Position numbers and translations under genes: made by a program. Positions 53,675 to 62,656 of a stretch of 64,000 bases of DNA are shown here, one piece after another. Numbering within the stretch: position 1 is the stretch's first letter; every line of letters begins with the position of its first letter. A model generated the notes under the pieces. It made no database searches. It had not been told where the DNA came from and worked only from the letters and a program-made list of their open reading frames with translations. The DNA comes from Marinilabilia salmonicolor JCM 21150 (GTDB taxonomy: Bacteria; Bacteroidota; Bacteroidia; Bacteroidales; Marinilabiliaceae). The stretch lies in the NCBI RefSeq assembly GCF_000259075.1, contig NZ_AJKI01000001.1, positions 62,001-126,000 on the forward strand. Direction: 5' to 3'.

Positions 53675-54870
53675 TTTTCTACTACTTTCCTGAATAATGT
53701 TCGTGATAATATTAATAAAATGATGGCTATGTGTGCCTCCAGGATGTACATCCCGTGATAGCCGTATGTGTTTGCAAATTTGCTGAGGCCAATGGTCAGA
53801 AACAGACTGCTCAGGTGAGTGATTACAATCTGAATGGTGAAATCTGTTCCTTCGAGTCCTTTTCGAACCTTATCCATGGCAACGGTATAAATAAATACTG
53901 AAGCCATGCCGTAAGTTCCCCACACCATGGAACTGGCAACATAAATGCCCCACAGAGGAACCTGCCCGTGCATCTTCCACACAAAAAAGAGGGAAGAGAG
54001 AAAACCGGCCAGCAGAATGATCTGCAGAGCTGTTGTCCTTTTTACTCTTCGTATGATCCATCCACCGCCAAGGGAAAATACTGCTCCCACAGCTGTTCCG
54101 TAAATTCCGGAAATCATCCCGATTTCTTTGGCGGTATATCCCTGATCTACCATAAAAGGTTTGAACATGGATAAAAGGCCGATGATTCCTGAGTAATATA
54201 CAAACAACAAAAGCAGGTGGCGTAAGTTTCCCTTTTGCTTAAAAAAACTGAATCCGTCATCCCATTTTGGTCGTCTTTTGGGCTCTGTGGTGGTTTGCTC
54301 CAGGGGTAATCGTGCAAAAGTAACCGGCATCAGTGCCATGGTAACCAGAAACGCCAGCAATAAGAGTAATGCCTGCCAGCCAATGTAATAATAGGCCATG
54401 AGCAAAACACCGCTGCCAATGGTTGTGCCCAAAAAGCTGCCTCCCGATTGCATGCTGTTGCCATAACTGCGTTCTTCCGATTTAAGCGTAAGAATGGCAA
54501 AGGCATCTGTGGCAATGTCCTGCGTTCCTGATGCAACAAAGGCAATGACCACAAGGACTATGATGGTTGTGAAATCGCTGGAGAGGTTGAAGAAGCTGAT
54601 CAATACAATTACCATTGCATAAAACACCTCAGATCCCAGAATCCAACGACGGTAATGTTTTCTCGAAGGGCTGGTGTGATCCACCATGGGAGCCCATAAA
54701 AATTTTAATATCCAGGGTATCTTGATGAGCTGAATGAGCCCGATGGAAGTCAGAGAGTAATCTTCCTGCCTCATGATTACCGGCACTACCGTTGAGAAAA
54801 AACTCATGGGGATAGATTGCGCCAGATATAGACTCAGAAGGGTTCCGTATTTTTTAAATGATTGGTTCAT
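53671..54870 (-). CDS. MFS/PAT-type permease (AmpG/RhtX-like)
   Basis: A 399-residue inner-membrane transporter with about 12 transmembrane segments (ATG at 54870; another 11 codons upstream is possible). LYLAQSIPMSFFSTVVPVIMRQEDYSL and KIPWILKFLWAPMVDHTSP match the PAT branch that includes AmpG, RhtX/FptX siderophore permeases and acetyl-CoA carriers. Its coupling to hemN and the TonB receptor upstream on the same strand point to import of a siderophore, haem or porphyrin. Confidence 0.88.
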   Translation of the reverse strand: MNQSFKKYGTLLSLYLAQSIPMSFFSTVVPVIMRQEDYSLTSIGLIQLIKIPWILKFLWAPMVDHTSPSRKHYRRWILGSEVFYAMVIVLISFFNLSSDFTTIIVLVVIAFVASGTQDIATDAFAILTLKSEERSYGNSMQSGGSFLGTTIGSGVLLMAYYYIGWQALLLLLAFLVTMALMPVTFARLPLEQTTTEPKRRPKWDDGFSFFKQKGNLRHLLLLFVYYSGIIGLLSMFKPFMVDQGYTAKEIGMISGIYGTAVGAVFSLGGGWIIRRVKRTTALQIILLAGFLSSLFFVWKMHGQVPLWGIYVASSMVWGTYGMASVFIYTVAMDKVRKGLEGTDFTIQIVITHLSSLFLTIGLSKFANTYGYHGMYILEAHIAIILLILSRTLFRKVVEK

Positions 54871-55092
54871 TGAATGACCTGCTTTTTTGTTTTGTGCTCC
54901 CATGATTTAGGGGAACTGTGTTTTATTGTTTGTCAATCTTTTTTTTTGAAAATTGTATATCCTATGTTTGATTGCAGGGAGCATTTTTGGTAATTTATTT
55001 TCTCAAACCACCAGCTTCCAGCCAAATCACCAACTTCTCATCTCTTTTTTTCAACTTCCAGTCTCTAACCTCTGTTCTCCAACCCCCAACTT

Positions 55093-57216
55093 CTAAAACA
55101 TCACTTTCAACCGGGCGCTAAAGTTAGCAGGAATTCCACGTTGAGCATAATTGTTGCCCAGTGCACTAAACCGGAAAACCTGATAATTCTTATCAAATAT
55201 ATTCCGTGACCTGAACGAGAGGCTTGCATTTTTTCTCCGGAAAGTCACTGAGGCATTCCAGACCCCATAATATTCCTGTGAAGCGCTGTTCTCATCATCC
55301 CAGTATAGTTTTCCGGTTCCCTGATAGTTGATGTTTACCAGAGCTTTGTCAAGGAATTTATTGTTGACTGGAATGTGAATATTTTGTCCTGCATAAAGTG
55401 TTACACGCGGTGCATACGGGAGGTGATTTCCCGAAAGATCGGTGCTGTCATTTTTTTGATATTCCAGGAAAGTAGCTTTCGTGTAACCAGTATTGACCGT
55501 TGTTTCCAGAATTTTATTGGGCCTGATAGTCAACTCTGCTTCCATTCCTTTGCTTTCCGAGCGACCGGCATTTTTGAGCATGCTTCCTCTTCCAGTTGGC
55601 ACAGGTTGGTAAATCTGCTGGTTCCTCCAATCGATGTAAAAACCGGTTATGCTGAATCTTAAAAGATTGAGCACCCACTTCGACTTCAGGCCCGCTTCAT
55701 AGCTCCAGCTGTGCTCGGCATCGAATGTCTGATCCTGGGGACGTTCAAAAGTACTGTTAAAACCTCCTGTTTTATAGCCTTTGGTAAGAGACCCATAAAT
55801 GTTAAAGGCGTCAGAAACCTGATAGTCAATGGAGATCCGGGGGAGGATTTCAGAGAATTTCATGTCTGAATCGGTGCTGTCCATCGGTATCAGTTGTCCA
55901 TCACTAATCATATCGTAGTAGTAATCCTGTGTGTTTTTTTCCCAGTCTATGCGGACTCCAGGAGTAACGGACAGTCTTTTGAAGAGAAAGTCACTCACTG
56001 TCGTTTGTGCAAAAAGAGCAAGGCCCATATTGGTGTGCTCATAGTCTTTTCGTATCTGCGTAGAGTAATCCTGGCCTGTTCCCACATCAACATCTTTTTC
56101 CAAAGACTGGTAAAACCCGAAAATGCCAAAAATTGTCTCCATATTATCCCTGTCGAGGGTGGCTGAGACTTCTTGTGAAAGGATTAACTGGGTTTGTGGT
56201 TGAGATACAATATAGCGGGAATCTGTGGTAAAATCCTGATCTATAGTTTGTTCATTATTAATGAATTGTGCGCTTGTGGTTGCCTTAATGGAAAGATCAT
56301 TTTTTGTCCAGTTGTTTACAAGTCCTGCCGTTGTCAGATTTCGGTCATAGCCGCTTGTTTCATTGTAATTAACCGGTTGAAGTTGGTTGGTCGAAGGATC
56401 AATAATTCCGTATGGATAACCATTTTGCTTACTCTCTTCTGTAGATACAATCAGGTCGCTTTTAAAATGGTTGTTCCAGCGATGGATCAGCCGCGCACGA
56501 GCGTTGAAAACATCCATTTTGTCGGCCATTTTCCCATTATAGATGTTTTCAAAATAACCATCCTGATGGCGATATTGGCCGCCCACCTGAAGATCGGTTT
56601 TTTCTCCCAGCGGTTGGTTGATGGTGAGTCCGAAATTATACCGTCCGTAATTGCCAAGCTCCGTTTCAGCCGTAACATTTTGCGTTTTTTCAGGACTTTG
56701 GGTGTAAACATGAATCAATCCTCCCAGGTTATTACGTCCGTACATGGTACCTTGGGGCCCTCGGAGAACCTCCACACGCTCAATATTGTAAAATTCAAAG
56801 TCGAACGAGGATTTGTCAAATTGAGGTACATTATCCACGTAAAGTCCTACGGCCGGACTGTTGATGCGAGAACCGATGCCTCTGATATAGATGGGGGAGG
56901 TGAGTTTGCTGCCGTAAGATGGCATATATAAGTTTGGCACCCGGGAGGTCAGGTCGGTAAGCCCGGTTACCTGTTCCTGTTCTATCTGATCCACCGGAAT
57001 AAGACTGGTTGAGATGGGCAGCTCCTGTAACGGTCGTTGCTCCCGAGCGCTTTTAATTACTACTTCCCCGAGGTGAACAGTAGGGAAATTAAGGCTGTCC
57101 AAAGAAACCAACATTTTTTCGTCGTCGTATGAGTTTTGACCTTTAAGCGGGGCTGATGTCAATGTCAAAAAACCAATAAAGAATAGGAGGGTGGATTGAG
57201 TAGTCTTTTTTTTCAT
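55093..57216 (-). CDS. TonB-dependent receptor (siderophore/haem type)
   Basis: A 707-residue outer-membrane receptor. A signal peptide (FIGFLTLTSAPLKGQ) leads directly to the plug domain without a carboxypeptidase-like domain: VVIKSAREQRPLQELPISTSLIP, IYIRGIGSRINSPAVGLYVDNVP, VEVLRGPQGTMYGRNNLGG. The barrel ends FSARLKVMF. This compact FyuA/pesticin-receptor-like form is typical of iron-chelate uptake. It is 189 bases upstream of the permease gene on the same strand. Confidence 0.92.
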   Translation of the reverse strand: MKKKTTQSTLLFFIGFLTLTSAPLKGQNSYDDEKMLVSLDSLNFPTVHLGEVVIKSAREQRPLQELPISTSLIPVDQIEQEQVTGLTDLTSRVPNLYMPSYGSKLTSPIYIRGIGSRINSPAVGLYVDNVPQFDKSSFDFEFYNIERVEVLRGPQGTMYGRNNLGGLIHVYTQSPEKTQNVTAETELGNYGRYNFGLTINQPLGEKTDLQVGGQYRHQDGYFENIYNGKMADKMDVFNARARLIHRWNNHFKSDLIVSTEESKQNGYPYGIIDPSTNQLQPVNYNETSGYDRNLTTAGLVNNWTKNDLSIKATTSAQFINNEQTIDQDFTTDSRYIVSQPQTQLILSQEVSATLDRDNMETIFGIFGFYQSLEKDVDVGTGQDYSTQIRKDYEHTNMGLALFAQTTVSDFLFKRLSVTPGVRIDWEKNTQDYYYDMISDGQLIPMDSTDSDMKFSEILPRISIDYQVSDAFNIYGSLTKGYKTGGFNSTFERPQDQTFDAEHSWSYEAGLKSKWVLNLLRFSITGFYIDWRNQQIYQPVPTGRGSMLKNAGRSESKGMEAELTIRPNKILETTVNTGYTKATFLEYQKNDSTDLSGNHLPYAPRVTLYAGQNIHIPVNNKFLDKALVNINYQGTGKLYWDDENSASQEYYGVWNASVTFRRKNASLSFRSRNIFDKNYQVFRFSALGNNYAQRGIPANFSARLKVMF

Positions 57217-57722
57217 TTAGAGTCTTTTATTCTATCTGAACTATTTGTTTCAGGAAATGAAAGGGATTAATTGGACCAGGCAATCCGGTTTTGCTAAAAA
57301 AATAGCAGTTTTACCGGAACTGCGTGTGGTGCAAATAATTAATGTACATGAGCAATATCATCAGGATTACCGATTCTCACGATAACTAGTCTTTGCAAGA
57401 AACCCCTAACTGCTGCGTTAATCTCCTTTTTGAATCAGTTATTTACGAAAACTAAACTGACTTCGTCTTTTTCCTCCTTGCAAGGCATAGTCAAAACAAG
57501 CTTTGCCTTTGCTCTTGGATCGTTCGTCAGTTCCCTGGATTCAAAAACTTCGAAAGCCTTGTATTTGGAGCTTTCTTATCTAATATGTGAAAACAGAGCG
57601 AAGAGACAGGTAAGCCTGGGCCCATCAGAAGTGCATCCTATATTCTATAAAGACTGAAAAACTTTGGTTTTCTTGCTGGCACTAACTAATGACGAAGGCT
57701 TTAATGTCAGAAAATTGGGAAA
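57217..57722. other. Intergenic region, no gene recognised
   Basis: About 500 bases before the TonB receptor. It contains an AACTGAC ... GTCAGTT pair about 75 bases apart (57455-57535) and another AT-rich segment. No riboswitch consensus was recognised on the minus strand, though an iron or porphyrin-responsive promoter would be expected here. Confidence 0.4.
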
Positions 57723-58103
57723 TTAAGCAAATTGGAAATGTAATGGCCCTGGCGGTGCCCGATCAGGATTATTACCGGGAAGAATTAATCCGGAAAGTCT
57801 GTTGAAATACGACGTTAGAATTTCTTTATCAAGACTGAAAGACAACGGAATGATTGTGTTTCTTTCTGTTTGTTTTAAACAATGTTTTTGGCAGAGTTGA
57901 CTTTTTTCAATGACTACTGTGTCAATGTTTTTTATCAGAAATGATTGTTCGTCTGAGGAAGGTATAGTACTAAGTTCCTTAAAACTATGGCACAATGATT
58001 CAGTGTCTTCTCCTTCGGCAGAATTGAATAAAAATGCCCAGGCAGAAAAAGCAATGATTAGGATGTATGGAAGATGTGTGGTAAAAAGTCCAAGTTGGAA
58101 CAT
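57723..58103 (-). CDS. Small hypothetical secreted protein
   Basis: A 126-residue frame with a convincing N-terminal hydrophobic segment (HLPYILIIAFSAWAFLFNS) followed by a soluble region with a CQKHC pair. It lies upstream of the TonB receptor on the same strand, where small membrane partners are often found. No family was recognised and the frame could be spurious. Confidence 0.45.
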   Translation of the reverse strand: MFQLGLFTTHLPYILIIAFSAWAFLFNSAEGEDTESLCHSFKELSTIPSSDEQSFLIKNIDTVVIEKSQLCQKHCLKQTERNTIIPLSFSLDKEILTSYFNRLSGLILPGNNPDRAPPGPLHFQFA

Positions 58104-58404
58104 ATCAAATCCTTTTCTGAAGTGCCAAAGGTATAAAAAATGCAGAATTTTTCGGAATTATGGTGCTGATATTTCTATGGTAAAGCTTTCAAGCGGACAC
58201 CAGTGATTTGTACCAATATTAGATGGTGTTGATTTGTAACAACAGGTTGTCTCTGTTTTTGTCTGAGTTTAAAATTTGACGGGCCGTTATTTTTTAGGGT
58301 CATTCCTTCTTTTATTGTATAAAACAAACAATGACCTCTAAAAAATGGGGGGAGTAATGCAAGAAAAACTATAAAATGTTTTAAACACCCTCTTTAAATA
58401 TGTA

Positions 58405-58412
58405 TATTTGTC
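58405..58412 (+). promoter_or_regulatory. Bacteroidota-type -7 promoter box before amt
   Basis: TATATTTG fits the TAnnTTTG box of Bacteroidota sigma-ABfr promoters. TTTTAAAC about 20 bases upstream is a weak -33 match. It lies 60 bases before the amt ATG. The rest of 58104-58471 holds no other feature. Confidence 0.55.
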
Positions 58413-58471
58413 AAAAAAAATCCTGCGGGACTTTTTTAATAGTTAACTAACCAGACATTAAAATTTAAACT

Positions 58472-59794
58472 ATGAGAAAACGATTGATGATGTTGGCTGC
58501 CTTTCTGGGTGTTGGAATTTTTTCCGCCATGGGAGCAGAAACACCGGAGATTGACACCGGGGCTACCGCCTGGATGCTTACTTCCACAGCCCTGGTATTG
58601 TTGATGATTCCCGGACTAGCCATGTTTTATGGGGGATTGGTGAGATCCAAAAATGTATTGGGAACCATGATGCACAGCTTTGCAGCCATGGGGGTAATGA
58701 GTGTGCTTTGGGTAGCTGTCAGCTACAGTATGACTTTTGGAGAGAATATACTAGGAGGATGGATTGGCTGGAATCCTGACTATTTGTTCTTAAGAGGTAT
58801 TGATCATACCATTATGGAGGAAGGAGTTCCGGAATATGTTTTTTCCATGTTTCAGGGAAAATTTGCGATTATTACTCCTGCACTACTTGCCGGTGCCGTG
58901 GCTGAACGTATAAAATTTAAAAGTTATTTATTGTTTATCACTCTTTGGGGGTTATTGGTTTACAATCCGCTCTGTCACTGGGTTTGGGCGCCCGATGGAT
59001 TTTTATATAATCTGGGAGCCGATGGGGCCATTGATTTTGCCGGAGGTACCGTTGTACATATATCTGCCGGAGTAAGTGGTTTAGTCGCTGCGCTCTATTT
59101 AGGTGCCCGTCGGGGATATCCACAACGTCAGATGCGTCCGAATAATTTAGTTATCACCCTGATTGGAGCAGGTTTGCTTTGGGTTGGCTGGTTTGGTTTT
59201 AATGCCGGCAGCAGTGTGTCTAGCGGACTAACAACTGCCCAGGCACTGACTGCCACACAGGTTGCTGCTGCTGCTGGTGCACTGATGTGGATGGTTATCG
59301 AGTTGACGCATCAGGGAAAAGCTACCGCGTTGGGGTTTGCCAGTGGTATCTTAGCAGGTTTGGTTGCGGTTACTCCTGCTGCGGGTGTGGTTCAACCTTC
59401 AGGAGCTCTTATTCTTGGAGCTGTGGCCTCTCTGATTTGCTACTTTGCTATTCTTCTTAAGGACAAATGGGGCTACGATGACAGTTTGGATGCCTTTGGT
59501 GTTCATGGCGTGGGTGGTATTGTAGGAGCTTTATTGCTTGCATTTTTTATTCGTCCCGAGTGGATGTCCAATGCTTCCGAACTCGCTGGAGGAATCTGGA
59601 CAGCATGGGATCAGTTTGTTGTACAGGCTGCTGCTGTGGGCATTGCCATTGTATATGCTTTGGTAGTTACCATAATACTGTTATGGATTGTGCAAAAAAC
59701 CGTAGGGCTCAAATCCACACCTGAAGAAGAAATGCAGGGACTGGATCCTTCCTATCATGGAGAAAGAGGCTATGGAATGTTGAACCCTAATTAA
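58472..59794 (+). CDS. amt: Ammonium transporter
   Basis: A 440-residue membrane protein of the Amt/Rh family with an extra N-terminal signal segment (MLAAFLGVGIFSAMGAE). Family signatures include TSTALVLLMIPGLAMFYGGLVRSKNVL, DFAGGTVVHISAGVSGLVAAL and DAFGVHGVGGIVGALL with the pore histidine pair. It conducts NH4+/NH3 under nitrogen limitation. The P-II gene follows 10 bases after the stop, the usual amt-glnK pair, so gating by that protein is expected. Confidence 0.97.
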   Translation: MRKRLMMLAAFLGVGIFSAMGAETPEIDTGATAWMLTSTALVLLMIPGLAMFYGGLVRSKNVLGTMMHSFAAMGVMSVLWVAVSYSMTFGENILGGWIGWNPDYLFLRGIDHTIMEEGVPEYVFSMFQGKFAIITPALLAGAVAERIKFKSYLLFITLWGLLVYNPLCHWVWAPDGFLYNLGADGAIDFAGGTVVHISAGVSGLVAALYLGARRGYPQRQMRPNNLVITLIGAGLLWVGWFGFNAGSSVSSGLTTAQALTATQVAAAAGALMWMVIELTHQGKATALGFASGILAGLVAVTPAAGVVQPSGALILGAVASLICYFAILLKDKWGYDDSLDAFGVHGVGGIVGALLLAFFIRPEWMSNASELAGGIWTAWDQFVVQAAAVGIAIVYALVVTIILLWIVQKTVGLKSTPEEEMQGLDPSYHGERGYGMLNPN

Positions 59795-59804
59795 TATCCG
59801 GATT

Positions 59805-60155
59805 ATGAAATTAATTACAGCTATTATACGAGAATCGCAACTCGACCAGGTGAGGGAATCATTGATTGCATCAGGAATTACACGTATTACCGTGAGTCGT
59901 GTTTCGGGTCATGGTGCTCAGCGAAAAGAAGAGATTTATCGTGGTAAAAGAATTGTACCTAATTTGATTCCTAAAATCAGAATTGATATTGCGGTTAATG
60001 AGGAATTTATAGATCCTACCATTGACGCCATTGTTGCCGCAGCACGTTCGCACAACGGTATTGATGGGGAAGTGGGAGATGGGAAAATATTTGTCACCCC
60101 GTTGGAACAGGTGGTGCGCATTCGTACCGGTGAAAGAGGCGGTGCCGCTATTTGA
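59805..60155 (+). CDS. glnK: P-II nitrogen regulatory protein (GlnK-like)
   Basis: A 116-residue P-II protein that binds ATP/ADP and 2-oxoglutarate and blocks Amt. The start MKLITAIIRESQLDQVRESL and the C-terminal signature GDGKIFVTPLEQVVRIRTGERG are typical. In the T-loop, IYRGKRIVPNLIPK aligns with the E. coli GlnB segment LYRGAEYMVDFLPK, so the uridylylated Tyr51 is replaced by Ile50. Regulation by uridylylation is therefore unlikely; effector binding alone probably controls Amt. It is followed by a terminator. Confidence 0.95.
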   Translation: MKLITAIIRESQLDQVRESLIASGITRITVSRVSGHGAQRKEEIYRGKRIVPNLIPKIRIDIAVNEEFIDPTIDAIVAAARSHNGIDGEVGDGKIFVTPLEQVVRIRTGERGGAAI

Positions 60156-60172
60156 TGTTGAGATTTGAAAAG

Positions 60173-60212
60173 AAAACGGGGCTTCATTTTGGTATTGGAG
60201 CTCCGTTTTTTT
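60173..60212 (+). terminator. Terminator of amt-glnK
   Basis: AAACGGGGCT / AGCTCCGTTT stem followed by TTTTT, 18 bases after the glnK stop. Confidence 0.85.
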
Positions 60213-60264
60213 ATGTTCTGAAACCCAACTCAAAACTCAGAACTCAACTTTCAACCCTCAACTC

Positions 60265-60609
60265 TCAAAACGTTCCCTTATTCCATCCCCAGAAACTTCT
60301 TGGGGCATCTGAAAATTCAATGTAAATGCGTGAGGCATCAATGCCCAGCTGGTTTTCAATGATGGTGGGTATCTCTTTGGCCAATGTTCCTGCCTGACCG
60401 TTGGTTAATCCAATACTCTTGATCTCCAGAAATGCGACATCTTCATCTGTGCCACCAAAGGTCATAGGTGTGGGTTGATCAAATTGCGTCATTACAAATT
60501 TCTCGTGCTTCTGCAGCGTTTCAGCAATTTGCGCTGAAGCGGCTTTTAGAAAGGTCGTTTGTGCCGTGATGTCAATGGCTTTGTTGGTGCTGATTTTTAG
60601 AAATGGCAT
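60265..60609 (-). CDS. MIF/phenylpyruvate tautomerase-family protein
   Basis: A 114-residue protein with the MIF fold. Pro2 directly after the initiator methionine is the family's catalytic base, and the ends PFLKISTN and RIYIEFSDAPRSFWGWNKGTF match MIF homologues. These enzymes tautomerise keto-enol acids; the physiological substrate in bacteria is unknown. It begins 4 bases after the mevalonate kinase stop and is the last gene of the mevalonate operon. Confidence 0.9.
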   Translation of the reverse strand: MPFLKISTNKAIDITAQTTFLKAASAQIAETLQKHEKFVMTQFDQPTPMTFGGTDEDVAFLEIKSIGLTNGQAGTLAKEIPTIIENQLGIDASRIYIEFSDAPRSFWGWNKGTF

Positions 60610-60613
60610 TTTT

Positions 60614-61612
60614 TCAAGTTTTTATGGTTTTTCTTAAATCCTGATAAACGGGGATGGTCTCCAGTCCGTTTTTATCCATGAATTTGCGGGTGGATTCATA
60701 ATCTCTGGTAAATCCCAGAATGAATCCTCCGCCTCCCGAGCCACAAAGTTTTAAAAAATATTCCTGCGATGCAATGCCCTCCTCCCATAATGGATGAATC
60801 GATGAGGGAACCATAAGTGACAGATGTTCCTTTTGAAGTGAGGAGAGTTCCTTCAGACTTTGATAAAATTCTGTTTTATCATTGTTTATCAGGTTGTTGA
60901 TGCAGCTGTTGTTTAAGGGTGTAAGTTGATGGTCAGTGAAATCGCGAAAAGCATCATTCTTGTCATAACTTGTCATAAAATGTTGTACCAGTGGGGCGGT
61001 TTTGCCCGGCTTTCCGCTGTTAATAAGAAAAATGGCATCCGATCTTTCTTTGTCGTAACGCGGGAGTCCTACTGGTTCAATATGATCCAGGTCTTTGAGT
61101 AGCAATGGATGTTTGAAGTAACAAATGAGGGGGTCTATACCGGAACTGGTGCCATGGAACCACGATTCCAGTTGTGAAAGCTGCTCTTTCAAAGATCGGA
61201 TCTCCGAAGGTGTCATATTATCCCGGTCAGCAAAATTGTGACTGACATATCGCTGAAAAAATGCTGCCACCAAAGCTCCGCTGCTGCCCAGTCCGTAGCC
61301 TTCAGGAATGGTCGATTCAAAATAGAGCCCGTTGTCCAGGTCTTCCTTGAGTTGTTCGGTGTTGAAATTGCTGAGCATTGAGTTGTCGTTGACCAGGGAC
61401 TGCAAATAATACCAGAAATCATAAAGATGCTGATTGCTGCGCTGTGCAAATGCCAGGTCTGTGTAACTGTCTTTGTTGGGGAATGCCAGTTGCCCGTTGA
61501 AATGAGCATAAGGGATGGTTAGCCCCATGGAGCCTTTGATGATGGTATATTCGCCAAAGAGCATTATTTTGGAATAAAATATCTCGCCTGCTTCGTTCTG
61601 CATCTTCTTCAA
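60614..61612 (-). CDS. Mevalonate kinase-type GHMP kinase
   Basis: A 332-residue GHMP kinase. It opens with YSKIMLFGEYTIIKGSMGLTIPY, the substrate-binding start of mevalonate kinases. The ATP loop PEGYGLGSSGALVAA lies near 98-112, and the third motif LCGSGGGGFILGFT is near 280. Ideally it phosphorylates mevalonate. ATG at 61612 is used; a second M three codons later is possible. It is 3 bases from the decarboxylase gene, so it is in the same operon. Confidence 0.9.
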   Translation of the reverse strand: MKKMQNEAGEIFYSKIMLFGEYTIIKGSMGLTIPYAHFNGQLAFPNKDSYTDLAFAQRSNQHLYDFWYYLQSLVNDNSMLSNFNTEQLKEDLDNGLYFESTIPEGYGLGSSGALVAAFFQRYVSHNFADRDNMTPSEIRSLKEQLSQLESWFHGTSSGIDPLICYFKHPLLLKDLDHIEPVGLPRYDKERSDAIFLINSGKPGKTAPLVQHFMTSYDKNDAFRDFTDHQLTPLNNSCINNLINNDKTEFYQSLKELSSLQKEHLSLMVPSSIHPLWEEGIASQEYFLKLCGSGGGGFILGFTRDYESTRKFMDKNGLETIPVYQDLRKTIKT

Positions 61613-61615
61613 TCT

Positions 61616-62656
61616 TTAGGAATTTATTATTTTCTGTGGCCCTTTGCCCACATAATCCCTGATGATACGGCTTTCTTCACACAAAGGTTGTAGCTCTTTT
61701 TCCTGCCATCCTGAAATTTCTTTTTGGTATTCATCAGGATACAAAAGGTGAATATTGGGGCCGGCATCCATGGTAAAGGAAACAGGGATGTCTTTTGTTT
61801 TTCGGAATTCCCTGATTTTTTCAATCAACAGGAGTGAGTTGGGGTGCAGCAGGGTGTAGGATGGGGTGCTGCTCATCATCAATGCATGTAGTGAAAGGGC
61901 TTCCGATTCTGCCAGCTCAATAAAACCTTCCAGATTGCCCGTTTCCAGGTATTTTAGGAGGTTGAGTGTGTTTTCATGCGCCTGATGAATTCTTCCGTTG
62001 CGATAGGGATGATGGTTCATCAGTGCATGTCCGGCAGAACTGCTAACGGGCTTCTTGTCACTTTTTAATATTAAGATATCATCGTGGAAATTTTGGAAAA
62101 CAGCATCAATGGAAACCGGGACCGGCACGGCATAGTGGTCTGAGCTTTCCGGAATTTCCGTTAACCGACCCCACAGGTTCCAGCCACCGTAAACCGATCG
62201 TGCAGCACTTCCTGAGCCCAGGCGTGCCAACGAAGAGACCTCCGAAATATCCAGCGGATTTTCAGGGGTTATTTGATGTTGTAAATCTGCCAGACAAAAC
62301 GCCAGGGCACTCATGGCACTTGCCGAGGAAGCAATTCCTGTACTGTGTGGGAAAGTATTGCTGCTTTCAATCTTCAGAAAATGATCTTTTATCAGCGGAA
62401 GCCGGACCTGAGCCAACTCCAGAAATTTCCTGATTTTCTTATCGAAGCTTCCCCTCTCTTTTCCATCAAGCAGGAAAGTGAAACCTCCTTCTCTCGCTGG
62501 AGAGGCCGTAGCCTTTGTGGTCGTTGTGGCTTCGGAGAGAGAGAAACTGATGGATGGATTGACAGGCTCCTGAACATCTCTTTTGCCCCAGTATTTTACA
62601 ATGGCAATATTTGATGGGGTTTGCCATTTTGTGGTTGTTTGAGTGCTATGTTGCAT
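61616..62656 (-). CDS. mvaD: Diphosphomevalonate decarboxylase
   Basis: A 346-residue GHMP-fold enzyme making isopentenyl diphosphate by ATP-driven decarboxylation. SNIAIVKYWGKRD is the family opening and PHSTGIASSASAMSALA the ATP loop; SLARLGSGSAARSVYGGW and FTMDAGPNIHLLY carry further signature residues. It overlaps the upstream GHMP kinase by 11 bases. Its presence settles that the organism uses the mevalonate rather than (or in addition to) the methylerythritol route. Confidence 0.95.
   Translation of the reverse strand: MQHSTQTTTKWQTPSNIAIVKYWGKRDVQEPVNPSISFSLSEATTTTKATASPAREGGFTFLLDGKERGSFDKKIRKFLELAQVRLPLIKDHFLKIESSNTFPHSTGIASSASAMSALAFCLADLQHQITPENPLDISEVSSLARLGSGSAARSVYGGWNLWGRLTEIPESSDHYAVPVPVSIDAVFQNFHDDILILKSDKKPVSSSAGHALMNHHPYRNGRIHQAHENTLNLLKYLETGNLEGFIELAESEALSLHALMMSSTPSYTLLHPNSLLLIEKIREFRKTKDIPVSFTMDAGPNIHLLYPDEYQKEISGWQEKELQPLCEESRIIRDYVGKGPQKIINS

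Noticed and set aside
57430-57657. 75-residue plus-strand frame upstream of the small secreted protein
   Set aside because: Low-complexity sequence, no recognisable domain, partly palindromic region.
57217-57722. Cobalamin or other riboswitch before the TonB receptor
   Set aside because: No recognisable B12-box or other conserved riboswitch core on the minus strand.
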